Shown here: in pieces, positions 50,222 through 58,331 of the stretch
Numbering within the stretch: the first letter of the stretch is position 1
Layout: every line of letters begins with the position of its first letter
Source of the DNA: an uncultured Bacillota bacterium
GTDB taxonomy: Bacteria > Bacillota_I > Bacilli_A > RF39 > UBA660
NCBI GenBank assembly: GCA_900317975.1
Contig: ONIZ01000013.1
Span: 1 to 58,331, forward strand
DNA length: 58,331 nt
Direction of reading: 5' to 3'
The notes under the pieces: model-generated
What the model saw: only the letters and a program-made list of their open reading frames with translations
Told to the model about the DNA's origin: nothing
Databases searched by the model: none
Translations under genes and position numbers: made by a program

Positions 50222-51023
50222 GATGCACCTCAATTTGATTATATGGAATAGGTATTCCTGCTTTATCTAGATGATCTTTTATTTGTTTTCTTAAATACCT
50301 TTCTGTTTCAAAATGTTTCATTGATTTTGCTGGAACAGAAATTCTATATACTACAGAAGATTCTGATAATGATTGAATTCCCCATAATAATAAATCACCT
50401 TCTGAATTTGGTACTTTATCATTAATTTCTTCTATCATATCTTTCAATACCTTTTCAACTTTATCTGTTTTTTCTTCATATGGTGTTGATATATCTACTA
50501 TTGCTAGTTGTGGATTTTCTGAGTAGTTAATAACTTTATCCATATATCTATTAGAAACTATATATTTAGCTCCTTTAAAATTTGTTATTTCTGTTGTTTT
50601 TAAACTTATAGAAGTTACTTCTCCCATAAAATTATCTACTTCAATAGTATCCCCAACCTCATATTGTCCTTCTGTTATTATAGCAAATCCAGCGATAAGG
50701 TCTTTTGCTAAATCTTGAAAAGCTAATCCTATGATAGCTGTTCCTAAACCTAATCCAGCTACTAATGTTGTTACATTAAATCCCCAAACTGCTAAAATTG
50801 CTACAATAGTAATTATAATTATCATGTATTTAATTATACTCAATATTAAATTTTGAATAGTTTTCATTCTTTGAAAATGTACATTATTTATTCTTTTTTT
50901 GTTTCCTTTTAAAGTTTTTATTACTATTTTCTTTATTATTTTATAAATTATTATTGCAACTATAATATATATTAGAGATTTTATTAATGCTAATAAATTT
51001 ATACTTTCAATAAATTTTATCAT
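50211..51023 (-). CDS. Small-conductance mechanosensitive channel (MscS family)
   Basis: A 270-residue protein with N-terminal membrane helices, the pore helix VTTLVAGLGLGTAIIGLAFQ with its Gly/Ala packing, the QYEVGDTIEVDNFMGEVTSI beta domain, and a C-terminal cage. It relieves turgor on osmotic down-shock. It follows parB (TAATG overlap), the common arrangement in Firmicutes. Confidence 0.93.
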   Translation of the reverse strand: MIKFIESINLLALIKSLIYIIVAIIIYKIIKKIVIKTLKGNKKRINNVHFQRMKTIQNLILSIIKYMIIIITIVAILAVWGFNVTTLVAGLGLGTAIIGLAFQDLAKDLIAGFAIITEGQYEVGDTIEVDNFMGEVTSISLKTTEITNFKGAKYIVSNRYMDKVINYSENPQLAIVDISTPYEEKTDKVEKVLKDMIEEINDKVPNSEGDLLLWGIQSLSESSVVYRISVPAKSMKHFETERYLRKQIKDHLDKAGIPIPYNQIEVHHGK

Positions 51024-51913
51024 TAGTTATCACTTTCCAAATTCATAATTTCTAATAATCTATTTAAATCATTAGAATTAACAAAACTAATTTCTATTTT
51101 ATTTTTCTTTATTCTTACTTTTGTTCCTAATTTTTCACATAATTCGTTTTCTATAAATTGATATTCATTTTTTGTATTAGATGATTTAGTTATCTTATTT
51201 TTTCTTTCATATTTTTCATTAGATGTCATATTTTCTAATTCATGAACACTAATTTTTTCTTTTTTAATTTTTTTAACAAGATCTTCTTGTTGTTTTTTGT
51301 TTTCTAATTTACTTAGTATTCTAGCATGTGCCATAGATATATTTTTTTCTTGAACATCTTTTTGAATATCATTAGGTAAAGATAATAAACCTAACATATT
51401 AGTTATATGAGATCTACTCTTTCCTAATCTCTTAGCTAATTCTTCTTGTGTTATATTTAAGTTTTCTTGTAGTTTTTTATAAGCATTAGCTTCTTCTATT
51501 GCTGTTAAGTTTTCTCTTTGTAGATTTTCTAATAAGGCTATTTCCATCATTTCTTGATCATTAAAATCTCTAACGATTGCTGGAATTTCTTTTAATCCAG
51601 CCATGATTGATGCTTTTACTCTTCGTTCACCAGCTATGATTTCATAACCTTTTATTCCTTTTTTAACTATAATAGGTTGGAATACTCCATGTTCTTTGAT
51701 TGAATCTGATAATTCTTGTAATGCATCTTCATCAAATGTTTTTCTTGGTTGGTAAGGGTTTGCTCTTAATTCATCTAATTTAATATTTTGAATAGAGTCT
51801 TTTGTTGCTTCGTTAAGAATTTTTTCTTCAACCTTTCCATAATCTAATGGTTCATTATTAAATAATTCTTCCAAACCTCTTCCTAATGCTCTTCTTTTAT
51901 TTTCATTTTCCAT
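51023..51913 (-). CDS. parB: Chromosome partitioning protein ParB (Spo0J)
   Basis: A 296-residue CTP-dependent DNA clamp that loads at parS. It has IKLDELRANPYQPRKTFDED, the CTP-binding GxxRxxA pattern in EIIAGERRVKASIMAG, LLENLQRENLTAIEEA, and the helix-turn-helix LAKRLGKSRSHITNMLGLLS. The ATG at 51913 overlaps the parA 3' end; an upstream TTG is unlikely. Confidence 0.93.
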   Translation of the reverse strand: MENENKRRALGRGLEELFNNEPLDYGKVEEKILNEATKDSIQNIKLDELRANPYQPRKTFDEDALQELSDSIKEHGVFQPIIVKKGIKGYEIIAGERRVKASIMAGLKEIPAIVRDFNDQEMMEIALLENLQRENLTAIEEANAYKKLQENLNITQEELAKRLGKSRSHITNMLGLLSLPNDIQKDVQEKNISMAHARILSKLENKKQQEDLVKKIKKEKISVHELENMTSNEKYERKNKITKSSNTKNEYQFIENELCEKLGTKVRIKKNKIEISFVNSNDLNRLLEIMNLESDN

Positions 51914-52688
51914 TTCTAGCAATCACTTCCTTTGCTAAATTTAAATATGCTTCAGATCCTCTACTTTTTGGATCATATGCAATAATAGGTTCTCCATGTG
52001 ATGGAGCTTCTGTTAATCTTACTAATCTTGGAATTATTGTATTATATACTTTTTCTTTAAAGAATTTTCTAATTTCTTCAACTACTTCAAAACCTAGATT
52101 TGTTCTTGAATCTAGCATAGTTAATAATACTCCTTCAATATTTAATGTAGGATTTAAATTTTTTTGTGCTAACATTATTGTTCTTAGTAATTGTGTTATT
52201 CCTTCTAAAGCAAAGAATTCACATTGTACAGGTATTATAACTGAATTAGAAGCAGTTAATGCATTAGTAGTAATTACTCCTAATGATGGAGGACAATCTA
52301 TTATTATGAAATCATAATTATCTTTAATAGGCTCTAAGCTTTTTTTTAATTGTTCTCCCTTTGAAAAATTCTCTTCAGTTTTGCTTTTCTCAACTAATTC
52401 AATATCTAATCCAGCTAAATTAATAGTTGCTGGAATTACATATAAGTCTTTATATTTTGTTTTAATCATAGCATCATCTATTGTGCATTCTCCTACTAAA
52501 ACATCATATATACTTTTTTCTATATCTCCTTTATTAATACCTACTCCAGTAGTTGTATTTCCTTGTGGATCTAAATCTATTAATAATACTTTTTTACCTA
52601 GAACAGCTAATGATGCAGAAAGATTTATACTTGTGGTAGTCTTTCCAACGCCACCTTTTTGATTTACTAAAGATATAACCTTTCCCAT
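51903..52688 (-). CDS. parA: Chromosome partitioning ATPase ParA (Soj)
   Basis: A 261-residue Walker-type ATPase starting MGKVISLVNQKGGVGKTTTS (deviant Walker A), with LLIDLDPQGNTTTGVG and FIIIDCPPSLGVITTNALTA. Works with ParB in origin segregation and initiation control. First gene of the parA-parB-mscS-DUF951 run. Confidence 0.95.
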   Translation of the reverse strand: MGKVISLVNQKGGVGKTTTSINLSASLAVLGKKVLLIDLDPQGNTTTGVGINKGDIEKSIYDVLVGECTIDDAMIKTKYKDLYVIPATINLAGLDIELVEKSKTEENFSKGEQLKKSLEPIKDNYDFIIIDCPPSLGVITTNALTASNSVIIPVQCEFFALEGITQLLRTIMLAQKNLNPTLNIEGVLLTMLDSRTNLGFEVVEEIRKFFKEKVYNTIIPRLVRLTEAPSHGEPIIAYDPKSRGSEAYLNLAKEVIARNGK

Positions 52689-52764
52689 CTAATCACCCTT
52701 TTCTCAATATTACTAGTTTATTGTATCAAATATAACTATTTTTTTAAATGTTTTTAGAAAAAAA

Positions 52765-52784
52765 AGTAGAAATAATTTTCTACT
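52765..52784 (-). terminator. Terminator after noc
   Basis: AGTAGAAA/TTTCTACT 8-bp stem, TAAT loop, then T8 on the minus strand, overlapping the stop codon. Confidence 0.85.
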
Positions 52785-54114
52785 ATTCTTTATCAATCTT
52801 AATCATGAATTGAGTTGCTTTTTCAAAGTCCATTTCATCACATGATATCTTTATTCCTTTTAGTTTTAATTTCTCTACTAATTCTCTGATTTCATTCTTT
52901 GCTTCAGTGATAGTCATATCATGTTCTTCTTGTTTCATACTAGCAACAACATCTTTTATTGAAGTATCTGCTTTATTATTTGTATTTATTTCATTAGGTA
53001 AATTAATACCCATTAGGTCATTACTCTTGAAATAATCTTCTATTTTTCTATCTGAAATAGTATCTTCTTCTGAAGTTTTTACTATAGCTTCAGCTGGTGT
53101 TAAGAATTTAGAATTATTTCCAAATTCATTATTTTCAATAGAAGGTATTGTTGGTTTTCCACTATTAATATTTAAGAAATTATCTAATGATGATCCGTTA
53201 CTATCCTTATCTGGTGTATTAATATCAGTAGCATTGTCTCTTATTTTATTTATATCAACTGGCATAGTTGGTTGTAAGAAATTTTGACCTCCAACTACAT
53301 CTTTAACATCATCATCATCTTTTTTTACATCGCCATAATTTAAAAATTTAGGTGTTCCATCAGAACTATCATCATCTTCTTCATCATCAAGTATTTTAAT
53401 TTTTCCATAATTGCTGTTAGGTGTTTCAATTTTCATTGTTGGATTTAATGGTGCGTTATTTAAATATGTATTTATATTTGAAACATCTTCTTTTTCTTTA
53501 GAATCAGGATACATCTCTTTTATTCTCCTATCTACTTCTTTAACACTTAATTTTTCTGTAACAATTTGTTTGAATAATTCTTTTTGTTTCTTTGGATCTT
53601 CTACTTTTAATAGAAGTCTAGCGTGATGCTCAGGTATTTGTTTTTTTAATATAGCATCTTGAATAGGATCTGGTAATTGTAATAATCTTAATTTATTAGC
53701 TACTGCAGATTGACTCTTACCCATTGTCTTAGCAAGTTCTTCTTGAGTCATTTCATCTAATTCAAGAATCTTTTGAAATGTTCTTGCTTCTTCTATAGGA
53801 TTTAAGTTCTTTCTTTGTAGATTTTCTAATAAAGCAACTTTTGATGCTTCTTTATCATCTAGATTATTTATAATAGCAGGTATTGTTGTTTTGCCTGCTA
53901 AAGCAGATGCTTTATATCTTCTTTCTCCAGCAATGATTTCATATTTTCCATTAACACTACGAACTATAATTGGTTGAATTACACCATGCTCTTTTATAGA
54001 TAAAGCTAATTCTTTTAATTCTTGTTCGTCAAATACTTCTCTAGGTTGAAATCTGTTAGGAATTATATCATCTAAGTTTAGTTGTAATATTTCTTTATTA
54101 CTTTCATTGTTCAT
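52783..54114 (-). CDS. noc: Noc-like ParB-family protein with long C-terminal extension
   Basis: A 443-residue paralogue of ParB. Residues 1-205 have the ParB fold (LDDIIPNRFQPREVFDEQEL, EIIAGERRYKASALAGKTTI, LAKTMGKSQSAVANKLRLLQ). Position between rsmG and parA matches noc of Bacillus, whose product protects the nucleoid from division. Residues about 215-390 are a low-complexity Asp/Asn/Ser-rich stretch, followed by a C-terminal helical segment (about 395-443). Noc is normally about 280 residues, so the extension is unusual. No membrane-targeting N-terminal helix is obvious. Confidence 0.82.
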   Translation of the reverse strand: MNNESNKEILQLNLDDIIPNRFQPREVFDEQELKELALSIKEHGVIQPIIVRSVNGKYEIIAGERRYKASALAGKTTIPAIINNLDDKEASKVALLENLQRKNLNPIEEARTFQKILELDEMTQEELAKTMGKSQSAVANKLRLLQLPDPIQDAILKKQIPEHHARLLLKVEDPKKQKELFKQIVTEKLSVKEVDRRIKEMYPDSKEKEDVSNINTYLNNAPLNPTMKIETPNSNYGKIKILDDEEDDDSSDGTPKFLNYGDVKKDDDDVKDVVGGQNFLQPTMPVDINKIRDNATDINTPDKDSNGSSLDNFLNINSGKPTIPSIENNEFGNNSKFLTPAEAIVKTSEEDTISDRKIEDYFKSNDLMGINLPNEINTNNKADTSIKDVVASMKQEEHDMTITEAKNEIRELVEKLKLKGIKISCDEMDFEKATQFMIKIDKE

Positions 54115-54192
54115 AGCTTTCCCTCTATTCTTTTATACTATGTTATCATTATATTATATTTTTTTCATTCTTTCAACTTTTAATTCAAAATA

Positions 54193-54246
54193 AAAGAAGT
54201 TTAACTATTTATTCTTTATCATAATTAAACTTCTTTTTATATCGTC
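54193..54246 (-). terminator. Possible terminator around the rsmG end
   Basis: AAAGAAGTTTAA (54193-54204) and TTAAACTTCTTT (54235-54246) are perfectly complementary with a 30-nt loop that includes the rsmG stop; a T-rich tract follows on the minus strand. Confidence 0.55.
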
Positions 54247-54837
54247 TTTTAGATAAAACTTATCTATTTTTATTATGTTATATTTCTTTTGAATATTTTT
54301 TTCCACATCTTTTGTTAATTCTTTATCTATATCACCTTTCATAGCTATGAGTTTTCCATCTTTATTTAATAAATGCATTGTATATTTTAGTAATGTTTCT
54401 ATATTAGCTACTGCACGTGATACTACTAAGTCATATTTTTCTTTATATTCTTCTGCTCTAGTATGAACTGTCTTTGTATCTTTTAAATCTAGTCTTTTGA
54501 TAACTTCGTCAATAAATCTTAATTTTTTTTCTTTAGAATCTATTAATGTTAATTTTAGATGAGGATAGAATATTTTTAAGATTATTCCAGGTATACCTGC
54601 TCCGGTTCCTACGTCACAAATATCATTTATTTCTTCTAATTTTTGTATTCTTACTACAGTTAATGAATCATAAAAATGTTTTAAATACGCATCTTCTTTA
54701 TCTATAATTCTAGTTAGATTTATTTTATTATTCCATTCAATCAACATATCATAATATGTTTCAAGATCAGCTAGTTGTTTATCTGTTGGATTAATCCCTA
54801 GACTTTTTATACTTTCTATAAATTCATTATTGTTCAT
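54205..54837 (-). CDS. rsmG: 16S rRNA (guanine527-N7)-methyltransferase
   Basis: A 210-residue methyltransferase with WNNKINLTRIIDKEDAYLKH, the SAM motif DVGTGAGIPGIILKI and VVSRAVANIETLLKYTMHLL. Loss causes streptomycin tolerance in other species. It overlaps mnmG by 11 nt, in the conserved mnmE-mnmG-rsmG order. Confidence 0.95.
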   Translation of the reverse strand: MNNNEFIESIKSLGINPTDKQLADLETYYDMLIEWNNKINLTRIIDKEDAYLKHFYDSLTVVRIQKLEEINDICDVGTGAGIPGIILKIFYPHLKLTLIDSKEKKLRFIDEVIKRLDLKDTKTVHTRAEEYKEKYDLVVSRAVANIETLLKYTMHLLNKDGKLIAMKGDIDKELTKDVEKNIQKKYNIIKIDKFYLKDDIKRSLIMIKNK

Positions 54838-56707
54838 TATATTTTCTCCTTAGATATACCATTAGTATTGAGATATCTGCTGGATTAACTCCACTAATAC
54901 GTGATGCTTGACCTAATGTTGTTGGCATTACCTTAATTAATTTTTCTCTAGCCTCACTAGCTAGATTAGATACTTTATTATAATCAATATCTTTAGGTAT
55001 TTGTTTTTCTTCTAAAGATAACATTTTTTCTGCTTCTTTTGTTGCTTTTTTGATATAACCTTCATACTTGCATTCTATTTCTATTTCTTCTAGAACTTCT
55101 TTATCATAATCTAAATCTATATATTCATTTAAATCTTTTATTTTTATTTCAGGTCTTTTTAATAATTCATATAGGCTTATTCCTTCTTTTAATGGCGTTG
55201 TTCCTAGTGAATCTAAATATTCTAATACATCTTTCTTTGGTGTTATTCTTGTTTCTTTTAACTCTTTTGTTAGTTTTTCTATATTATTAATTTTTTCTTT
55301 ATACTTAGAATAATCTTCTTCATTAATTAAACCTATTTCATGACCATAATCTTTTAATCTAATATCAGCATTATCATTTCTTAGAAGTAATCTATACTCT
55401 GCTCTACTTGTTAATAATCTATATGGATCTTTTATTCCTTTAGTTACTAAATCATCTATTAGTACTCCAATATAAGCTTCATTTCTTTTTAATACTAATG
55501 GTTCTTGATTATTTATTTTTCTTGATGCATTTATTCCTGCTATTAAACCTTGTCCTGCAGCTTCTTCATAACCACTTGTTCCATTTATTTGTCCTGCTGT
55601 GAATAAATTTTCTATTACTTTTGTTTCTAATGATTGATTTAATTGTAATGAATCTATTGCATCATATTCTATAGCATAAGCATATTTTAGTATTTTAGCA
55701 TTTTCTAATCCTGGAAGTGAGTGAACCATTTCTTCTTGTACTTCATATGGCATACTTGTTGAAAAACCTTGTATATAGATACTATTTCCATATTCAGGAT
55801 CATCTGCTACTAAACTTTCAGGTTCTAAGAATAATTGATGTCTTTCTTTATCAGAAAATCTTACTACTTTATCTTCAATTGATGGACAATATCTTGGTCC
55901 TACTCCAGTTACATATCCTCCATACATACTTGATTCATTTAAGTGTTCTTTAATTATTTCATGAGTTTTTTCATTAGTATATATTAAATGACATGGAGTT
56001 TGATTATTTACATCATAATATACTTTGTTACTAAATGAGAAAGTATATTCTTCTTTATCTCCTTCTTCTACTGATGTTTTAGTAAAATCTATTGTATTTT
56101 TATCTACACGTTGTGGTGTTCCTGTTTTTAATCTTAATATTGTGAAACCGTATTCTTTTAACTTATCAGAAAGTGAATTTGATCTTCTCTCTCCATGTGG
56201 ACCTCCTGGTGTTCTATTTGATCCTGTTAATATATCTGCTTTTAAATAAGTTCCTGTAGTTAATATTACTGCTTTTGAAGTAATTTTATTTCCATCTTCT
56301 AATACTACTCCACCTATTTTGTTGTCATTAACTATTAAATCCTCTACTAAAGATTCTTTTATTTCTAAATTTTCTGTATCTTTTAGAGTTTTTAACATTT
56401 CTTTTGGATATATATTTTTATCTGCTTGGGCACGTAGTGCTTGTACTGCTGGACCTTTTTTTGTATTTAACATTTTTATTTGGATACAAGCTTTATCAGC
56501 ATTTTTTGCCATTTCTCCACCTAAGGCATCTATTTCTCTTACAACTATACCTTTTGCTGGACCTCCAATTGAAGGATTACATGGCATATCAGCTATATTA
56601 TTAATATTTCCTGTTATTAATAATGTTTTATTATTTAGTCTTGCTGAAGCTAAGGCTGCCTCACATCCTGCATGTCCACCACCTACTACTATAATGTCAT
56701 AATCCAT
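54827..56707 (-). CDS. mnmG: tRNA uridine 5-carboxymethylaminomethyl modification enzyme MnmG
   Basis: FAD protein that, with MnmE, installs the wobble U34 modification. The 626-residue protein has the FAD-binding IIVVGGGHAGCEAALASARL, MPCNPSIGGPAKGIVVREID, LKTGTPQRVDKNTIDF, GVGPRYCPSIEDKVVRF and the C-terminal QASRISGVNPADISILMVYL. The ATG at 56707 is used; the upstream GTG in frame lies in the AGGTGAT site. Confidence 0.96.
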   Translation of the reverse strand: MDYDIIVVGGGHAGCEAALASARLNNKTLLITGNINNIADMPCNPSIGGPAKGIVVREIDALGGEMAKNADKACIQIKMLNTKKGPAVQALRAQADKNIYPKEMLKTLKDTENLEIKESLVEDLIVNDNKIGGVVLEDGNKITSKAVILTTGTYLKADILTGSNRTPGGPHGERRSNSLSDKLKEYGFTILRLKTGTPQRVDKNTIDFTKTSVEEGDKEEYTFSFSNKVYYDVNNQTPCHLIYTNEKTHEIIKEHLNESSMYGGYVTGVGPRYCPSIEDKVVRFSDKERHQLFLEPESLVADDPEYGNSIYIQGFSTSMPYEVQEEMVHSLPGLENAKILKYAYAIEYDAIDSLQLNQSLETKVIENLFTAGQINGTSGYEEAAGQGLIAGINASRKINNQEPLVLKRNEAYIGVLIDDLVTKGIKDPYRLLTSRAEYRLLLRNDNADIRLKDYGHEIGLINEEDYSKYKEKINNIEKLTKELKETRITPKKDVLEYLDSLGTTPLKEGISLYELLKRPEIKIKDLNEYIDLDYDKEVLEEIEIECKYEGYIKKATKEAEKMLSLEEKQIPKDIDYNKVSNLASEAREKLIKVMPTTLGQASRISGVNPADISILMVYLRRKYNEQ

Positions 56708-56716
56708 ATATATCAC

Positions 56717-58069
56717 CTACTTTCCTACACAGAAGTTTTTAAATAAATTATCTATTATTTCATCTGAATATGTTTCTCCAATTATTTCTCCTAAAGTGTT
56801 GAAACATTCATTTAAATCAATTTCAATTATATCTACTGGCATATTTTTATTAAGAGCAGTTTCTGCTTGCTTTATTTCTTTTAATGCTTTTTTAGCAAGA
56901 GATATTTGTCTTGTATTTGATAAGTATGTATAATCTTTTGATTTAATCTTTTCTATATTAAATAATTCTTTTATTTTTTCTTTTAATTCTTCAATTCCTT
57001 CTTCTTTAATTGTTGAAGTATATACTACATTTTCAATATCTTTAGGTAGATTAATTTTTGAATCTAAATCTACTTTGTTTATTACTATTATTCTTTCCTT
57101 ATTTTTTGTTTTTTCTAATATTTCTTTATCATCTTTAGATAATTTTTCATTATTATTTAATACTACAATTACTAAATCTGCATCTTTAATTAAAGATAAA
57201 GACTTTTCTACTCCTATACTTTCTACAACATCATTTGTACTTCTTATTCCAGCAGTATCTATTATATTAATGATAATTCCATCTAAATTTATTTCACCTT
57301 CTACTATATCTCTTGTTGTTCCAGCAATGTTTGTTACTATTGCTTTATCTTCATTAAGAAGTTTATTTAAGATAGAACTTTTTCCTACATTTGGTTTTCC
57401 TAATATTATTGTTTTAATACCTTGTTTGATTGGCATAACATTATTAGATTCTTTAATTAATTTATCTAAATCTTTTTTTAGTACTTCTATACTACTCTTA
57501 ATATTATCTTTAGTTACTACTTCAATATCATAGTATTCAGGATAATCTATATTTACTTCTATTTGAGATAATAAATCTTTTAATGTCTTTCTATAGTCTT
57601 GTATTAATTTTGTTATGTTTCCTTGTAATGTTGATATTGCTAAACGTCTTGCATCATTAGTTTTTGATTCAATGATATCCATTACTGATTCTGATTCTAC
57701 TAAATCTATTCTTCCATTTAAAAAAGCTCTTTTAGTAAATTCTCCTGGTTCTGCTAGTCTAGCACCATTATTTAACATTGTTTCTAATATACGATTAGTT
57801 GCTATAATACCTCCATGACAGTTAATTTCAACAATATCTTCTGTAGTATATGTCTTAGGTGCTCTCATAATTGAAACTAATACTTCATCTATTATTTCAT
57901 CATTATCTTTTATGAAACCATAATTAATAGTATGAGATTCAACTTTAGTTAAATCTTTTCCTTTAAAGCAATTATTTACTATAGAAATAGCATCTTTTCC
58001 AGATAGTCTAACTATTGAAATTGCTCCTACTCCTAAAGCTGTTGAAATTGCTACTATTGTGTCATTCAT
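56717..58069 (-). CDS. mnmE: tRNA modification GTPase MnmE
   Basis: A 450-residue G protein: N-terminal formyl-THF-binding domain (DTIVAISTALGVGAISIVRL), helical domain, inserted G domain (LGKPNVGKSSILNKLL, IIDTAGIRSTNDVVE, VINKVDL) and the C-terminal CVGK, whose cysteine is characteristic. Partner of MnmG. The gene is first in the run leading away from the presumed origin. Confidence 0.96.
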   Translation of the reverse strand: MNDTIVAISTALGVGAISIVRLSGKDAISIVNNCFKGKDLTKVESHTINYGFIKDNDEIIDEVLVSIMRAPKTYTTEDIVEINCHGGIIATNRILETMLNNGARLAEPGEFTKRAFLNGRIDLVESESVMDIIESKTNDARRLAISTLQGNITKLIQDYRKTLKDLLSQIEVNIDYPEYYDIEVVTKDNIKSSIEVLKKDLDKLIKESNNVMPIKQGIKTIILGKPNVGKSSILNKLLNEDKAIVTNIAGTTRDIVEGEINLDGIIINIIDTAGIRSTNDVVESIGVEKSLSLIKDADLVIVVLNNNEKLSKDDKEILEKTKNKERIIVINKVDLDSKINLPKDIENVVYTSTIKEEGIEELKEKIKELFNIEKIKSKDYTYLSNTRQISLAKKALKEIKQAETALNKNMPVDIIEIDLNECFNTLGEIIGETYSDEIIDNLFKNFCVGK

Positions 58070-58093
58070 GGTAACTCTCCTTTTTCCTGGAAT

Positions 58094-58102
58094 ATTATAG
58101 CA
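58094..58102 (-). promoter_or_regulatory. mnmE extended -10 element
   Basis: The minus strand reads TGCTATAAT (58102-58094), an extended -10, about 25 nt before the mnmE start. The -35 (TTTCGA region, 58122-58117) is weak. Confidence 0.6.
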
Positions 58103-58246
58103 TATTTATATAGATATCGAAATATTTTTTTGTAAAATATCCCATGCTATTATAATTTTATCATTTATGTTTATTTTTATTAGTAATAAAATATTTATTT
58201 AGTGTAAATAGTGAAAAGTAAAAAAAAAGAGATAGAACTGATTTGA

Positions 58247-58286
58247 AAAAAATCTACACGAAATAAAAAGAACGTGTAGATTTTTT
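58247..58286. terminator. Strong hairpin in the divergent intergenic region
   Basis: AAAAAATCTACACG/CGTGTAGATTTTTT, a 14-bp perfect stem with a 12-nt loop. It has the look of an intrinsic terminator on both strands, yet lies between divergent genes, about 32 nt before a plus-strand start. A TATAAT at 58151-58156 could start a leader that includes it, in which case it would be an attenuator. The rest of 58103-58317 shows no gene. Confidence 0.6.
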
Positions 58287-58317
58287 ATGTGATAAAATAT
58301 ATAAAAGGAGAATCAGA

Positions 58318-58331
58318 ATGGCAAAAAAAGG
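58318..58331 (+). CDS. Start of a divergent gene (cut by window edge)
   Basis: ATG at 58318 preceded by AAAGGAG with 6-7 nt spacing; only MAKK plus part of a codon is visible. Unlike Bacillus, where jag and yidC lie here on the same strand as mnmE, this gene points the other way. The product cannot be identified. Confidence 0.55.

Noticed and set aside
54410..54425. CACGTGA-containing sequence resembling parS
   Set aside because: Only the central hexamer agrees with TGTTTCACGTGAAACA; the arms do not match. It lies inside rsmG.

Overview
This is an AT-rich stretch of chromosome from a Gram-positive, wall-making Bacilli-like bacterium. TGA is used as a stop throughout, so it is not a Mycoplasma-code organism. 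Evidence for a Firmicute includes T-box leaders, rpoE (delta), TagO- and FemX-type wall enzymes, YtrA-type and WYL regulators, and the origin-proximal order mnmE-mnmG-rsmG-noc-parA-parB-...-ychF-rpsF-ssb-rpsR-...-rplI-dnaB-...-yycJ-rlmH. Nearly all genes lie on the minus strand. By analogy with Bacillus synteny, oriC should be just beyond the right end. An uncultured gut Bacilli/RF39-like lineage is my guess; the species cannot be read from the window.

Layout: 1-1.5 kb, an ABC transporter with its YtrA-type repressor. 1.5-10.2 kb, a ten-gene NAD salvage operon ending in its own NrtR-type regulator gene (three radical SAM genes, pncA, pncB, a Nudix ADP-ribose hydrolase, nadE, nadD, nadK, nrtR), driven by a consensus promoter whose -10 box sits inside a palindrome; related palindromes recur in front of several of its genes. 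10.2-16.2 kb, an accessory set of zinc-ribbon membrane proteins, a GNAT, TfoX-like and SIS-like proteins and a WYL regulator. 16.2-21.9 kb, a scarred region downstream of secA: two extra copies of the secA 3' end, short repeat clusters, a truncated integrase, and between them tyrS and trpS, each behind a T-box leader followed by a small leader ORF containing cognate codons.

21.9-38.6 kb: secA, hpf, tagO, rpiB, rpmE, femX, an IS30-family insertion flanked by a 43-bp duplication, murA, prmC, prfA, rpoE, argS, lemA and a damaged pta. 38.6-58.3 kb: DNA repair, translation, replication, segregation and tRNA-modification genes in conserved order, with mnmE at the right and the first codons of a divergent gene at the edge.

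The strongest candidates for something new are (1) the NrtR-type operon that co-expresses three translationally coupled radical SAM proteins with NAD salvage enzymes, with repeated operator-like boxes inside the transcript, and (2) the tyrS leader, where a T-box is followed by a 32-codon peptide with five consecutive Tyr codons that overlaps the tyrS ribosome-binding site; trpS has a smaller parallel arrangement.
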